18,435 nt of DNA from an uncultured Polaribacter sp. (GCA_937936695.1 CALHCK010000015.1:1-18435); one strand, 5' to 3'; shown: positions 7,720-15,048, counted from the stretch's first letter. Notes: generated by a model from the sequence alone, not told the origin. Numbers and translations are program-made.

Positions 7720-10044
7720 TTGAACACCAACTATTTAGATACGTTAAACGAACCGCAGAAACAAGCTGTCTTACAAAAAGACGGTCCTATGATAATTATT
7801 GCAGGTGCAGGTTCTGGTAAAACTAGAGTTTTAACCTACAGAATTGCACATTTAATGAAACAAGGTGTAGATTCTTTTAACATTCTTTCGTTAACCTTTA
7901 CAAATAAAGCGGCAAGAGAAATGAAAGAGAGAATTGCAGGTGTTGTGGGGGCAAGTGAAGCAAAAAACTTGTGGATGGGTACGTTTCACTCTGTGTTTGC
8001 AAGAATTTTAAGATCTGAAGCAGACAAACTAGGTTTTCCTTCTAATTTTACTATTTATGATTCTCAAGACTCTGTACGTTTAATAACAGCTATTATAAAA
8101 GAGAAAAATTTAAATAAAGAACAATACAAGCCTAAACAAATATTAGGCAGAATATCTTCATTTAAAAACAGTTTAGTTACAGTAAAAGCATATTTTAATA
8201 ATGCCGATTTACAAGAGGCAGATTTACATGCAAGTAGGCCAGAAGTAGGTAATATTTATAAAGAATACGTAGACAGGTGTTTTAAATCTGGTGCTATGGA
8301 TTTTGATGATTTATTGTTAAGAACTAATGAATTATTAGCTAGATTTCCAGAAACTTTAGCAAAATACCAAGATCGATTTAGATATATAATGGTAGATGAG
8401 TACCAAGATACCAACCACTCTCAGTATATTATTGTAAGAGCTTTAGCAGATAAATTTGGTAATATTTGTGTAGTAGGAGACGATTCTCAGAGTATTTATA
8501 GCTTTAGAGGGGCAAATATTCAAAATATTTTAAATTTCCAGAAAGATTACCCAGATGTTAAAACATTTAAACTAGAGCAAAACTATCGTTCTACAAGTAA
8601 TATTGTAAATGCAGCAAATTCTGTTATAGAAAAAAATAAAACAAAGTTAGATAAAGAAGTTTGGACGTCTAACGATGCAGGAGAAGCAATTAATGTAATG
8701 CGAACTATTTCCGATGGAGAAGAAGGTCGTTTTGTAGCGCAATCTATTTGGGAAAATATGATGAATCATCAATTAACACCAAATGATTTTTGTGTATTGT
8801 ATAGAACCAATTCGCAATCTAGAGCAATAGAAGACGCGTTAAGAAAAAAAAATATAGATTATAAAATTTACGGAGGTATTTCTTTTTATCAAAGAAAAGA
8901 AATAAAAGATATTTTATCTTATTTAAGAATTTTAATCAACCCAAATGACGAGGAAGCACTAAAACGTATTATTAATTATCCTGCAAGAGGTATTGGTGCA
9001 ACTACAATAGATAAATTAACAATAGCTGCAAATCATTATAAAAAATCAATATTTGATATTTTAAAATATATTGATAAAATTGATTTAAAATTAAACGCAG
9101 GAACAAAAACAAAATTACAGAATTTTGTAAATATGATTCTGCGATTACAAATAGAGGCAAAAACCAAAAATGCCTTTGAAATTGCAGAATTGGTAGTAAA
9201 ACAAACTAAATTAATTAAAGATTTAGAAAAAGATGGTACACCAGAAGCAGTAAGTAAAGTAGAAAACGTACAAGAACTTTTAAACGGAATAAAAGACTTT
9301 ATTACAGATAAAATAGAAGAAGGAGAAGATGCAACATTAACAACTTTTTTAGAAGATGTTGCATTAGCTACAGATTTTGATGCTAAAACAGCCGAAGAAA
9401 AACCATGTGTATCTTTAATGACTGTGCATCAATCTAAAGGATTAGAGTATTTGTATGTATATGTAGTTGGTTTAGAAGAAAGTTTGTTTCCGTCTGCAAT
9501 GAGCATGAATACAAGAAGTGAGCTAGAAGAAGAACGTAGGTTGTTTTACGTAGCACTAACCAGAGCAGAAAAAGTAGCTTATTTAACGTATGCGCAAACA
9601 CGTTATAGATGGGGTAAATTAGTAGATGCAGAACCAAGTAGGTTTTTAGAAGAAATAGATGATAAGTTTTTGCATTATATAGCACCTAAAGTACCAGAAT
9701 CTGTAATGAACAGATTTGTAGATAAAAGTTTATTTGATGATGCTCCAAAAGGAATACGTTACCAAAAACCAATTCAGCGCAAGAAAAAAGAGCGAGAAAT
9801 TTTAAAAAAGAAAGAAGTAATTATTCCTAAAAACTTAAAAAAAGTATCTCAAACAAGTAGTAAAGCAGGTGTTGTAGATAGTAAAATAGTAATAGGTACT
9901 ATTGTAGAGCATAATAGGTTTGGTACAGGAGAAGTAATTGCGTTAGAGGGTAACGGACCTAACAAAAAGGCAGAAATTAAATTTGGTACAGTAGGCAAAA
10001 AGAAATTATTATTACAATTTGCCAAATTAAAAGTAATTGGATAA
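7720..10044 (+). CDS. uvrD: UvrD/PcrA-type superfamily 1 DNA helicase
   Basis: 774 residues, with all SF1A helicase motifs in order: Q motif (LNEPQKQAV, residues 9-17), Walker A (AGAGSGKT, 28-35), TFTNKAAREM, DEYQDTN (motif II), GDDSQSIYSFRGA (III), LEQNYRST (IV), LMTVHQSKGLEY (V) and RRLFYVALTRA (VI). A basic linker leads to a C-terminal Tudor-like domain (GTIVEHNRFGTGEV), as in PcrA. The enzyme unwinds DNA in nucleotide-excision and mismatch repair and removes stalled complexes. The start is TTG: an in-frame TAA at 7708-7710 blocks earlier starts, and the first ATG (7789) would delete the Q motif. The symbol pcrA would be equally valid. Confidence 0.96.
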   Translation: MNTNYLDTLNEPQKQAVLQKDGPMIIIAGAGSGKTRVLTYRIAHLMKQGVDSFNILSLTFTNKAAREMKERIAGVVGASEAKNLWMGTFHSVFARILRSEADKLGFPSNFTIYDSQDSVRLITAIIKEKNLNKEQYKPKQILGRISSFKNSLVTVKAYFNNADLQEADLHASRPEVGNIYKEYVDRCFKSGAMDFDDLLLRTNELLARFPETLAKYQDRFRYIMVDEYQDTNHSQYIIVRALADKFGNICVVGDDSQSIYSFRGANIQNILNFQKDYPDVKTFKLEQNYRSTSNIVNAANSVIEKNKTKLDKEVWTSNDAGEAINVMRTISDGEEGRFVAQSIWENMMNHQLTPNDFCVLYRTNSQSRAIEDALRKKNIDYKIYGGISFYQRKEIKDILSYLRILINPNDEEALKRIINYPARGIGATTIDKLTIAANHYKKSIFDILKYIDKIDLKLNAGTKTKLQNFVNMILRLQIEAKTKNAFEIAELVVKQTKLIKDLEKDGTPEAVSKVENVQELLNGIKDFITDKIEEGEDATLTTFLEDVALATDFDAKTAEEKPCVSLMTVHQSKGLEYLYVYVVGLEESLFPSAMSMNTRSELEEERRLFYVALTRAEKVAYLTYAQTRYRWGKLVDAEPSRFLEEIDDKFLHYIAPKVPESVMNRFVDKSLFDDAPKGIRYQKPIQRKKKEREILKKKEVIIPKNLKKVSQTSSKAGVVDSKIVIGTIVEHNRFGTGEVIALEGNGPNKKAEIKFGTVGKKKLLLQFAKLKVIG

Positions 10045-10071
10045 AAGCATTAAAAAAACTAAAAATAAAAT

Positions 10072-10094
10072 GTTATTTTGCAGCATAAAATAAC
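10072..10094. repeat. Short inverted repeat between uvrD and the DUF4290 gene
   Basis: GTTATTTT (10072-10079) and AAAATAAC (10087-10094) are perfect 8-base arms around a 7-base loop. There is no U-tract after it, so it is not a typical terminator. It could be an operator or chance in AT-rich DNA. Confidence 0.3.
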
Positions 10095-10184
10095 TACAAA
10101 GTTTAACTTGTTAGTTCTAGTGTTTTTCTTTTGATAAAAATGATGAAAGAAAATGTAACGAGAGCACTTCACAAAAATAAATAA

Positions 10185-10841
10185 ATGACATTCGATTTAG
10201 AATATAACTCAGAAAGAAGCTTAATGATTATTCCTGAATATGGTAGACATATTCAAAAATTAGTAAATCATTGTGTAGCTTTAGAAACTAAAGAAGAAAG
10301 AGATAAAATGGCAAAAGCCATTGTAGATGTAATGGGTAATTTACAACCACATTTACGAGATGTACCAGACTTTAAACACAAACTTTGGGATCAGCTTTAT
10401 ATCATGTCAGATTTTAAATTAGATGCAAAATCACCTTACCCGCAACCCTCTAAAGAAGAGTTAAGAGAAAAACCACAAGCATTAGCATACCCAAAATCGG
10501 CATCAAGATATCGTTATTACGGTAATAATATACAAACAATGATAGACATTGCGTTGAGTTGGGAAGATGGAGATAAAAAAGAAGCATTGGTGTATACCAT
10601 AGCAAATCACATGAAAAAATGCTACCTAAACTGGAATAAAGATACGGTAGACGATGCAGTAATTTTTAATCATTTGTATGATCTGTCAGACCAGAAAATA
10701 GATTTAAGAAACTCAGAAGAGGTGTTGTCAGAAATTAAAAACCTTTTAAAAAGAAGAAATTCTCAAGGGCAGAATAACTCTAAAAATAATTATAAGAAAC
10801 CACACCATAATAACAATAATAAAAATAGAAAAAGATATTAG
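10185..10841 (+). CDS. DUF4290 family protein of unknown function
   Basis: 218 residues, starting MTFDLEYNSERSLMIIPEYGRHIQ, here quoted only as its first segments LEYNSER and PEYGRHIQKLV. This N-terminal block and the NLQPHLRDVPDFKHKLWDQL segment (about 51-70) are typical of DUF4290, a Bacteroidota family commonly found just before murA. The core is helical and soluble, with no signal peptide. The last 30 residues are a low-complexity tail of Asn, Lys and Arg (KNNYKKPHHNNNNKNRKRY), which could bind nucleic acid or another acidic partner. The stop is 3 bases before the murA ATG, so the two genes are almost certainly one transcript. A possible role linked to cell-wall growth is suggested only by that conserved neighbourhood. 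Confidence 0.88.
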   Translation: MTFDLEYNSERSLMIIPEYGRHIQKLVNHCVALETKEERDKMAKAIVDVMGNLQPHLRDVPDFKHKLWDQLYIMSDFKLDAKSPYPQPSKEELREKPQALAYPKSASRYRYYGNNIQTMIDIALSWEDGDKKEALVYTIANHMKKCYLNWNKDTVDDAVIFNHLYDLSDQKIDLRNSEEVLSEIKNLLKRRNSQGQNNSKNNYKKPHHNNNNKNRKRY

Positions 10842-10844
10842 TCT

Positions 10845-12155
10845 ATGGCGTCATTTAAAATAGAAGGAGGACATAAATTAAACGGTACAATAACACCACA
10901 AGGTGCTAAAAACGAAGTTTTACAAATATTATGTGCGGTTTTATTATCACCTAAAAGAATTATTGTTAACAATGTTCCAGATATTATAGATGTAAATAAG
11001 CTAATATTTATTTTAGGAGAGTTAGGAGTAAAAATAGAAAAATTAAGTAGTAATTCGTACGCTTTTACTGCAGATCAAATAGATTTACCTTATTTAGAGT
11101 CAGATAATTTTAAAAGAGACGGAAGCTCTTTAAGAGGATCCATAATGATTGTTGGTCCGTTATTGGCACGTTTTGGAAAAGGATATATACCAAGACCAGG
11201 AGGAGATAAAATAGGACGTAGACGATTAGACACCCATTTTGAAGGGTTTATTAAACTAGGCGCTAAATTTAGATACAATAAAGAAGAAAAGTTTTATGGT
11301 GTAGAAGCAGACGAACTTTTTGGTACAGATATGTTGTTAGACGAGGCCTCTGTAACAGGTACTGCAAACATTATTATGGCAGCAGTGTTAGCTACAGGTA
11401 CAACAACTATTTATAATGCAGCCTGCGAACCTTACATACAGCAATTATGCAAAATGCTAAATGCTATGGGCGCAAAAATAGCAGGTGTTGGTTCTAATTT
11501 GTTAACCATAACAGGTGTAGATAGTTTAGGCGGTTGCGAGCATACTGTGTTACCAGACATGATTGAAATTGGTTCTTGGATTGGAGTTGCAGTTATGACA
11601 CAGTCTGAACTAACCATTAAAAATGTATCTTGGGACAACCTAGGGCAAATACCTAATGTATTCAGAAAATTAGGAATTCTGTTAGAGAAAAAAGGAGACG
11701 ATATTTACATTCCAGAGCAAAAATCATACGAAATTCAAAATTACATAGACGGTTCTGTTTTAACAGTAGCAGACGCTCCGTGGCCAGGGTTTACCCCCGA
11801 TTTACTAAGTATTGTTTTAGTAATTGCTACCCAAGCAAAAGGTACTGTTTTAATACATCAAAAAATGTTTGAAAGCCGTTTGTTTTTTGTAGACAAACTA
11901 ATAGACATGGGCGCAAAAGTAATTTTGTGCGACCCACACAGAGCAACCGTAATAGGGCAAAACCACGAGTCTCAGTTAAAAGCAACAAAAATGACATCTC
12001 CAGATATTAGAGCAGGAATCTCTCTGTTAATAGCTGCCTTGTCTGCCAACGGAACCAGTATTATAAATAATATAGAACAAATAGATAGAGGTTACGAGAA
12101 TATAGAAGCAAGATTAAAATCTATTGGAGCAAAAATAGAGCGTATAGAAGATTAA
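10845..12155 (+). CDS. murA: UDP-N-acetylglucosamine 1-carboxyvinyltransferase
   Basis: 436 residues of the EPSP-synthase/MurA fold. MurA transfers enolpyruvate from PEP to UDP-GlcNAc in the cytoplasm, the first committed step of peptidoglycan synthesis. Visible family residues are Lys22 in GAKNE, the ARFGKG segment, Arg126 in the active loop, FTPDL (containing the catalytic-base aspartate), and SPDIRAG with the C-terminal PEP-binding arginine. The C-terminus has IDRGYENIEARLKSIGA. The loop reads RPGGDKIGRRRLD, so residue 121, which aligns with the fosfomycin-target Cys115 of E. coli, is Asp. Such enzymes remain active but are not alkylated by fosfomycin. The gene follows the DUF4290 gene by 3 bases. 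Confidence 0.97.
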   Translation: MASFKIEGGHKLNGTITPQGAKNEVLQILCAVLLSPKRIIVNNVPDIIDVNKLIFILGELGVKIEKLSSNSYAFTADQIDLPYLESDNFKRDGSSLRGSIMIVGPLLARFGKGYIPRPGGDKIGRRRLDTHFEGFIKLGAKFRYNKEEKFYGVEADELFGTDMLLDEASVTGTANIIMAAVLATGTTTIYNAACEPYIQQLCKMLNAMGAKIAGVGSNLLTITGVDSLGGCEHTVLPDMIEIGSWIGVAVMTQSELTIKNVSWDNLGQIPNVFRKLGILLEKKGDDIYIPEQKSYEIQNYIDGSVLTVADAPWPGFTPDLLSIVLVIATQAKGTVLIHQKMFESRLFFVDKLIDMGAKVILCDPHRATVIGQNHESQLKATKMTSPDIRAGISLLIAALSANGTSIINNIEQIDRGYENIEARLKSIGAKIERIED

Positions 12156-12163
12156 TTTTTTTT

Positions 12164-12236
12164 AGAAGCTATTTCCCGCTTTCCATTATATCTTTTTTTC
12201 GTAACTCAAAAAAGGATGCCATTGCAATCGGGGCTA
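12164..12236. repeat. Structured intergenic element, probably a dispersed flavobacterial repeat
   Basis: The element can fold on itself. AGC (12167-12169) pairs with GCT (12233-12235), CCCG (12175-12178) with CGGG (12229-12232), and an inner 10-base hairpin pairs ATCTTTTTTT (12190-12199) with AAAAAAGGAT (12208-12217, one T-G pair). Its GC-rich blocks (TTTCCCGCTTTCC, GGATGCC, ATCGGGGCTA) stand out from the AT-rich surroundings. From memory, sequences of this kind (on the other strand TAGCCCCGAT...GGCATCC...AGCGGGAAATAGC) recur between genes in many Flavobacteriaceae genomes. There is only one copy in this window, so repetition is not shown here. Confidence 0.6.
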
Positions 12237-12269
12237 CACAAATTTGCAAACTCATAGAAATATTAAAAG

Positions 12270-12299
12270 ACAGTATCAGTATTTGATGCTGTTTTTTTT
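12270..12299 (+). terminator. Rho-independent terminator after murA
   Basis: ACAGTATCA (12270-12278) pairs with TGATGCTGT (12284-12292, one wobble pair) around a 5-base loop and is followed by eight T residues. It lies about 115 bases after the murA stop and beyond the structured element, so the element would be part of the murA transcript. Confidence 0.85.
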
Positions 12300-12367
12300 A
12301 TGCATTAAGTAATAATGTATTAAATTTATACTCTACAAAGAATCGTTTTACATAAAAAAATAAAATA

Positions 12368-13120
12368 ATGAAAAAAATATTAATACTCGTACTTACCATA
12401 ACATCATTACAGGTATTTGCACAATCAAATAATTTTACACAATCAATAGAAAAAAAGCATCAGAAAACATTATTTCTAAGTAAAAAGTATATTACTTACA
12501 ACATAGATATAAAATTTGGAGGTAAACAACATTTACTAGGTAAAATATCTCAAGAAACAGGAGGAGGAAAAATAAAAATAGAAAAAAACGATGGATCTGT
12601 AATTGTTTTTGATGGTACAAATGTATATGCAAAAGGAGTAAAAAAAGAAGCATTAGCTGGTGCTCGTTTTGATATTTTTACATGGTCTTACTTTTTAGGG
12701 TTACCATACAAATTAAATGATAACGGAACAATTTGGTCGGATTTTAATAAAAACAAATGGGGAGCAGAAATGTTGCCATCTGCAAAATTATCATTTTCAT
12801 CAAATACAGGAGATGCACCAGACGATTGGTATGTTGTGTATAAAAATGCTGAAAATGTTATTGCAGGAGCAGCTTATATTGTAAGCTTTGGTAAAGGTAA
12901 AGCAGCTGCAGAAAAAGAACCACATGCAATTAAATATAATACTATAGAAAATGTAGACGGCATTCCTTTTGCTAAAAACTGGACTTTTCATATGTGGTCT
13001 TTAAATAAAGGGTATGGTAAGCAAATAGGAGAAGTACAACTATCTAATATCATCTTTAAAAATCAATTAGATTTTAAAATTCCAGAAGCTAGTGTTCTAG
13101 TTAACTTACCTAAGTTTTAA
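12368..13120 (+). CDS. Secreted protein of unknown function, DUF6503-like
   Basis: 250 residues. The signal peptide is clear (MKKILILVLTITSLQVFAQ, with cleavage near residue 18 or 19) and there is no lipobox. The mature protein is rich in beta-strands, with segments FGGKQHLLGKIS, GDAPDDWYVVYK (about residues 148-159), a VIAGAAYIVS segment and an HAIKYNTIENVDGIPF segment. The layout, and GDAPDDWYVVY in particular, resemble the DUF6503 family of Bacteroidota as I remember it. The fold recalls LolA/LolB-like periplasmic lipid-binding proteins, but no functional residue can be named. It stands alone between two terminators (12270-12299 and 13145-13176), so it is a single-gene transcript. The family call is moderate; the function is unknown. 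Confidence 0.8.
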   Translation: MKKILILVLTITSLQVFAQSNNFTQSIEKKHQKTLFLSKKYITYNIDIKFGGKQHLLGKISQETGGGKIKIEKNDGSVIVFDGTNVYAKGVKKEALAGARFDIFTWSYFLGLPYKLNDNGTIWSDFNKNKWGAEMLPSAKLSFSSNTGDAPDDWYVVYKNAENVIAGAAYIVSFGKGKAAAEKEPHAIKYNTIENVDGIPFAKNWTFHMWSLNKGYGKQIGEVQLSNIIFKNQLDFKIPEASVLVNLPKF

Positions 13121-13144
13121 AAGAATTAGTAGTAGAGTAAATAT

Positions 13145-13176
13145 AAAAAATAGTGTCAATCTGACACTATTTTTTT
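13145..13176 (+). terminator. Rho-independent terminator after the secreted protein gene
   Basis: TAGTGTCA (13151-13158) pairs with TGACACTA (13162-13169) across a 3-base loop, with an A-tract before and seven T residues after. The A/T extensions lengthen the stem and would let it work in both directions. Confidence 0.9.
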
Positions 13177-13177
13177 G

Positions 13178-13195
13178 TTGGCAACATTTTTGCCA
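13178..13195 (+). promoter_or_regulatory. Candidate sigma-54 (RpoN) promoter for grpE-dnaJ
   Basis: TTGGCAACATTTTTGCCA has GG at 13180-13181 and GC at 13192-13193, exactly ten bases apart, as the -24/-12 elements of sigma-54 promoters require. The flanks TTGGCA and TTGC agree with the consensus. Transcription would start near 13205, about 23 bases before the grpE ATG. The sequence is also a 6-base inverted repeat (TGGCAA/TTGCCA), so a repressor operator is an alternative. No CIRCE element and no TAnnTTTG -7 element are seen in this gap. Confidence 0.6.
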
Positions 13196-13227
13196 TTTAA
13201 TACACACAATTTAATGATTACATAGAA

Positions 13228-13773
13228 ATGAGTAAGAAAGAAAATATAAAAGAAGAAGAAGTAATAAATGAACAAGAAACTGTTCAGACAGAAGAAAATC
13301 AGGAAGTTGAAGCAGAACAGACTAAAGAAGCGCCTACAGCAGAAGAATTAATTCAAGTAGAAAAAGATAAGTTTTTACGTTTATTTGCAGAATTTGAAAA
13401 CTACAAAAAAAGAACTTCTAGAGAAAGAGTAGAATTGTTTAAAACAGCAGGACAAGAATTAATGACATCTTTACTGCCAATTATGGATGATTTTGACAGA
13501 GGTTTGGCAGAAATAAAGAAAACCAAAGACAAAGAATTGTTAAAGGGTATGGAGTTAATTAATGACAAATTAAAAAACACCTTAACTCAAAAAGGTTTGG
13601 TAGCTGTAGAGGTTAATGCAGGAGATACTTTTGATGCAGAAATACATGAAGCAATTACGCAAATACCAGCTCCATCTGAAGACTTAAAAGGAAAAATAAT
13701 TGATTGTGTAGAAAAAGGATATAAGTTAGGAGATAAAATTATTCGCTATCCAAAAGTAGTTATAGGGCAGTAA
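13228..13773 (+). CDS. grpE: Nucleotide exchange factor GrpE (DnaK co-chaperone)
   Basis: 181 residues. The N-terminal 40 residues are acidic and disordered (KEEEVINEQETVQTEENQEV). A long helix follows (VEKDKFLRLFAEFENYKKRT, then SRERVELF), which forms the dimer stalk. The C-terminal beta-wing domain carries the GrpE signature (FDAEIHEAITQIPAP, then a VEKGYKLGDKIIRYPKVVIG block). GrpE releases ADP from DnaK so that client proteins can leave. It is followed 80 bases later by dnaJ on the same strand; dnaK itself is not in the window. A sigma-54-like site lies 33 bases upstream of the ATG, with a terminator just before that, so the grpE-dnaJ unit starts here. Confidence 0.97.
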   Translation: MSKKENIKEEEVINEQETVQTEENQEVEAEQTKEAPTAEELIQVEKDKFLRLFAEFENYKKRTSRERVELFKTAGQELMTSLLPIMDDFDRGLAEIKKTKDKELLKGMELINDKLKNTLTQKGLVAVEVNAGDTFDAEIHEAITQIPAPSEDLKGKIIDCVEKGYKLGDKIIRYPKVVIGQ

Positions 13774-13774
13774 T

Positions 13775-13850
13775 ACAATTAACAATGTACAATTATCAAT
13801 TACAAATTAGGCACAAAGCCTGTTGTTAATTGCTAATTGCTAATTGATCA
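13775..13850. repeat. Heptamer-built inverted repeat between grpE and dnaJ
   Basis: The left arm is a run of degenerate heptamers (ACAATTA, ACAATGT, ACAATTA, TCAATTA, CAAATTA) and the right arm the matching reverse units (TAATTGC, TAATTGC, TAATTGA). The apex is a perfect hairpin, AGGC (13809-13812), ACAAA loop, GCCT (13818-13821). About 15 of the 19 innermost left-arm positions match the reverse complement of the right arm. It fills nearly the whole gap between the two genes and has no U-tail, so it is more likely an RNA-processing or mobile repeat element than a terminator. Confidence 0.6.
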
Positions 13851-13853
13851 AAA

Positions 13854-14978
13854 ATGGCAAAACAAGATTTTTACGAAATATTAGGTCTTTCTAGGTCGGC
13901 GACAAAGTCAGAGATTAAGAAAGCATACAGAAAAATGGCAATTAAATATCATCCAGATAAAAACCCAGATGATAAAACTGCTGAAGAAAACTTTAAAAAA
14001 GCTGCAGAAGCTTATGAAGTTTTAAGTGATGACAACAAAAAAGCTAGATACGATCAATATGGTCATGCTGCTTTTGATGGTCCTCAAGGAGGCGGCGGTT
14101 TTGGCGGTGGCGGCATGGATATGGATGACATATTTAGTCAATTTGGAGATATTTTTGGAGGCGGAGGCTTCGGTGGTTTTGGTGGTGGCGGAGGCCACAG
14201 ACAAGCTAGAGTAAAAGGGAGCAACATGAGGATTCGTGTAAAGTTAACCTTAGAAGAAATTGCCAAAGGAATCGAGAAAAAAGTAAAAGTTCGTAGAAAA
14301 ATTCAAGCCCCAGGTGTTACTTATAAAACATGTACAACATGTAATGGGTCTGGTCAGCAAATGCGTATTACCAATACAATATTAGGTAGAATGCAAACTG
14401 CAGCAACTTGTGGTACTTGTTCTGGTGCAGGAGAGATAATGAAAAGCAAACCTAACGGAGCAGATGCACAAGGGTTAATAGTAGAAGAAGAAACGGTTTC
14501 TATTAATATACCTGCAGGTGTTACAGAAGGAGTTCAGTTAAAAGTAGGAGGTAAAGGAAACGAAGCCCCAGGTAAAAATTCTATTGCAGGAGATTTATTA
14601 GTTCTAATAGAAGAAATACCTCACGATACATTAAAAAGAGAAGGAACAAACATTCATTTTGATATGTATGTAAATTTCTCTGATGCTGTTTTAGGAACCA
14701 GTAAAGAAGTAGAAACAGTTACAGGAAAAGTTAAAATTAAAATAGAAGCAGGTACACATTCTGGTAAAATTTTAAGATTAAAAGGTAAAGGTTTACCAAG
14801 TATAGAAAGATACGGTACAGGAGACTTTTTAATACATATTAATGTTTGGACACCTCAAGAGTTAAATAAAGAACAAAGACAGTTTTTTGAAAAAATGTCT
14901 AAAGATGATAATTTTGAGCCAGCTCCAAATAAATCAGATAAATCCTTTTTTGAAAAGGTAAAAGACATGTTTTCATAA
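13854..14978 (+). CDS. dnaJ: Chaperone DnaJ with a reduced (two-motif) zinc domain
   Basis: 374 residues, close to normal. The J domain (residues 1-70) contains HPD at 33-35, which stimulates the DnaK ATPase. A Gly/Phe-rich linker spans about 77-116. The zinc region has only two CxxCxGxG motifs, CTTCNGSG (160-167) and CGTCSGAG (186-193), instead of four. The site of motif 1 is missing, and that of motif 4 has become KPNGADAQG. Two client-binding beta domains follow (NIPAGVTEGVQLKVGGKGNEAPG here quoted by its core VTEGVQLKVGGKG), ending with SFFEKVKDMFS. DnaJ brings unfolded proteins to DnaK; dnaJ lies 80 bases behind grpE. Confidence 0.97.
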   Translation: MAKQDFYEILGLSRSATKSEIKKAYRKMAIKYHPDKNPDDKTAEENFKKAAEAYEVLSDDNKKARYDQYGHAAFDGPQGGGGFGGGGMDMDDIFSQFGDIFGGGGFGGFGGGGGHRQARVKGSNMRIRVKLTLEEIAKGIEKKVKVRRKIQAPGVTYKTCTTCNGSGQQMRITNTILGRMQTAATCGTCSGAGEIMKSKPNGADAQGLIVEEETVSINIPAGVTEGVQLKVGGKGNEAPGKNSIAGDLLVLIEEIPHDTLKREGTNIHFDMYVNFSDAVLGTSKEVETVTGKVKIKIEAGTHSGKILRLKGKGLPSIERYGTGDFLIHINVWTPQELNKEQRQFFEKMSKDDNFEPAPNKSDKSFFEKVKDMFS

Positions 14979-14980
14979 AC

Positions 14981-14999
14981 ATATGTTAATATAACATAT
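14981..14999. repeat. Short AT-rich hairpin just after dnaJ
   Basis: ATATGTTA (14981-14988) and TAACATAT (14992-14999) form an 8-base stem with a 3-base loop, starting 3 bases after the dnaJ stop. It is followed by AAAAAGACG and not by a T-run, so it may protect the 3' end of the mRNA but is not a standard terminator. Confidence 0.45.
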
Positions 15000-15048
15000 A
15001 AAAAGACGTTTTTTTTAAAGAAATGTTTTTTTTAAACTAAAAATAGAA

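Noticed and set aside
9434..9685. Minus-strand open frame inside uvrD
   Set aside because: It covers helicase motifs V and VI on the other strand, and its Leu-rich translation mirrors the sense codons.
11090..11638. Two minus-strand open frames inside murA
   Set aside because: Both are antisense to conserved MurA core sequence and have no promoter, family resemblance or start context.
13145..13176. TAGTGTCA inverted repeat before grpE as a CIRCE-like heat-shock operator
   Set aside because: The arms do not match the CIRCE TTAGCACTC/GAGTGCTAA pattern, the loop is only 3 bases and a T-run follows. It is the terminator of the upstream gene.
14084..14200. GC-rich repetitive stretch in dnaJ as a possible tandem repeat or inserted element
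   Set aside because: It encodes the normal Gly/Phe-rich linker of DnaJ, in frame and in the expected place.
14022..14214. Overlapping open frames on both strands in the 5' half of dnaJ
   Set aside because: They come from the repetitive Gly codons of the DnaJ linker. The DnaJ frame itself is continuous and complete.
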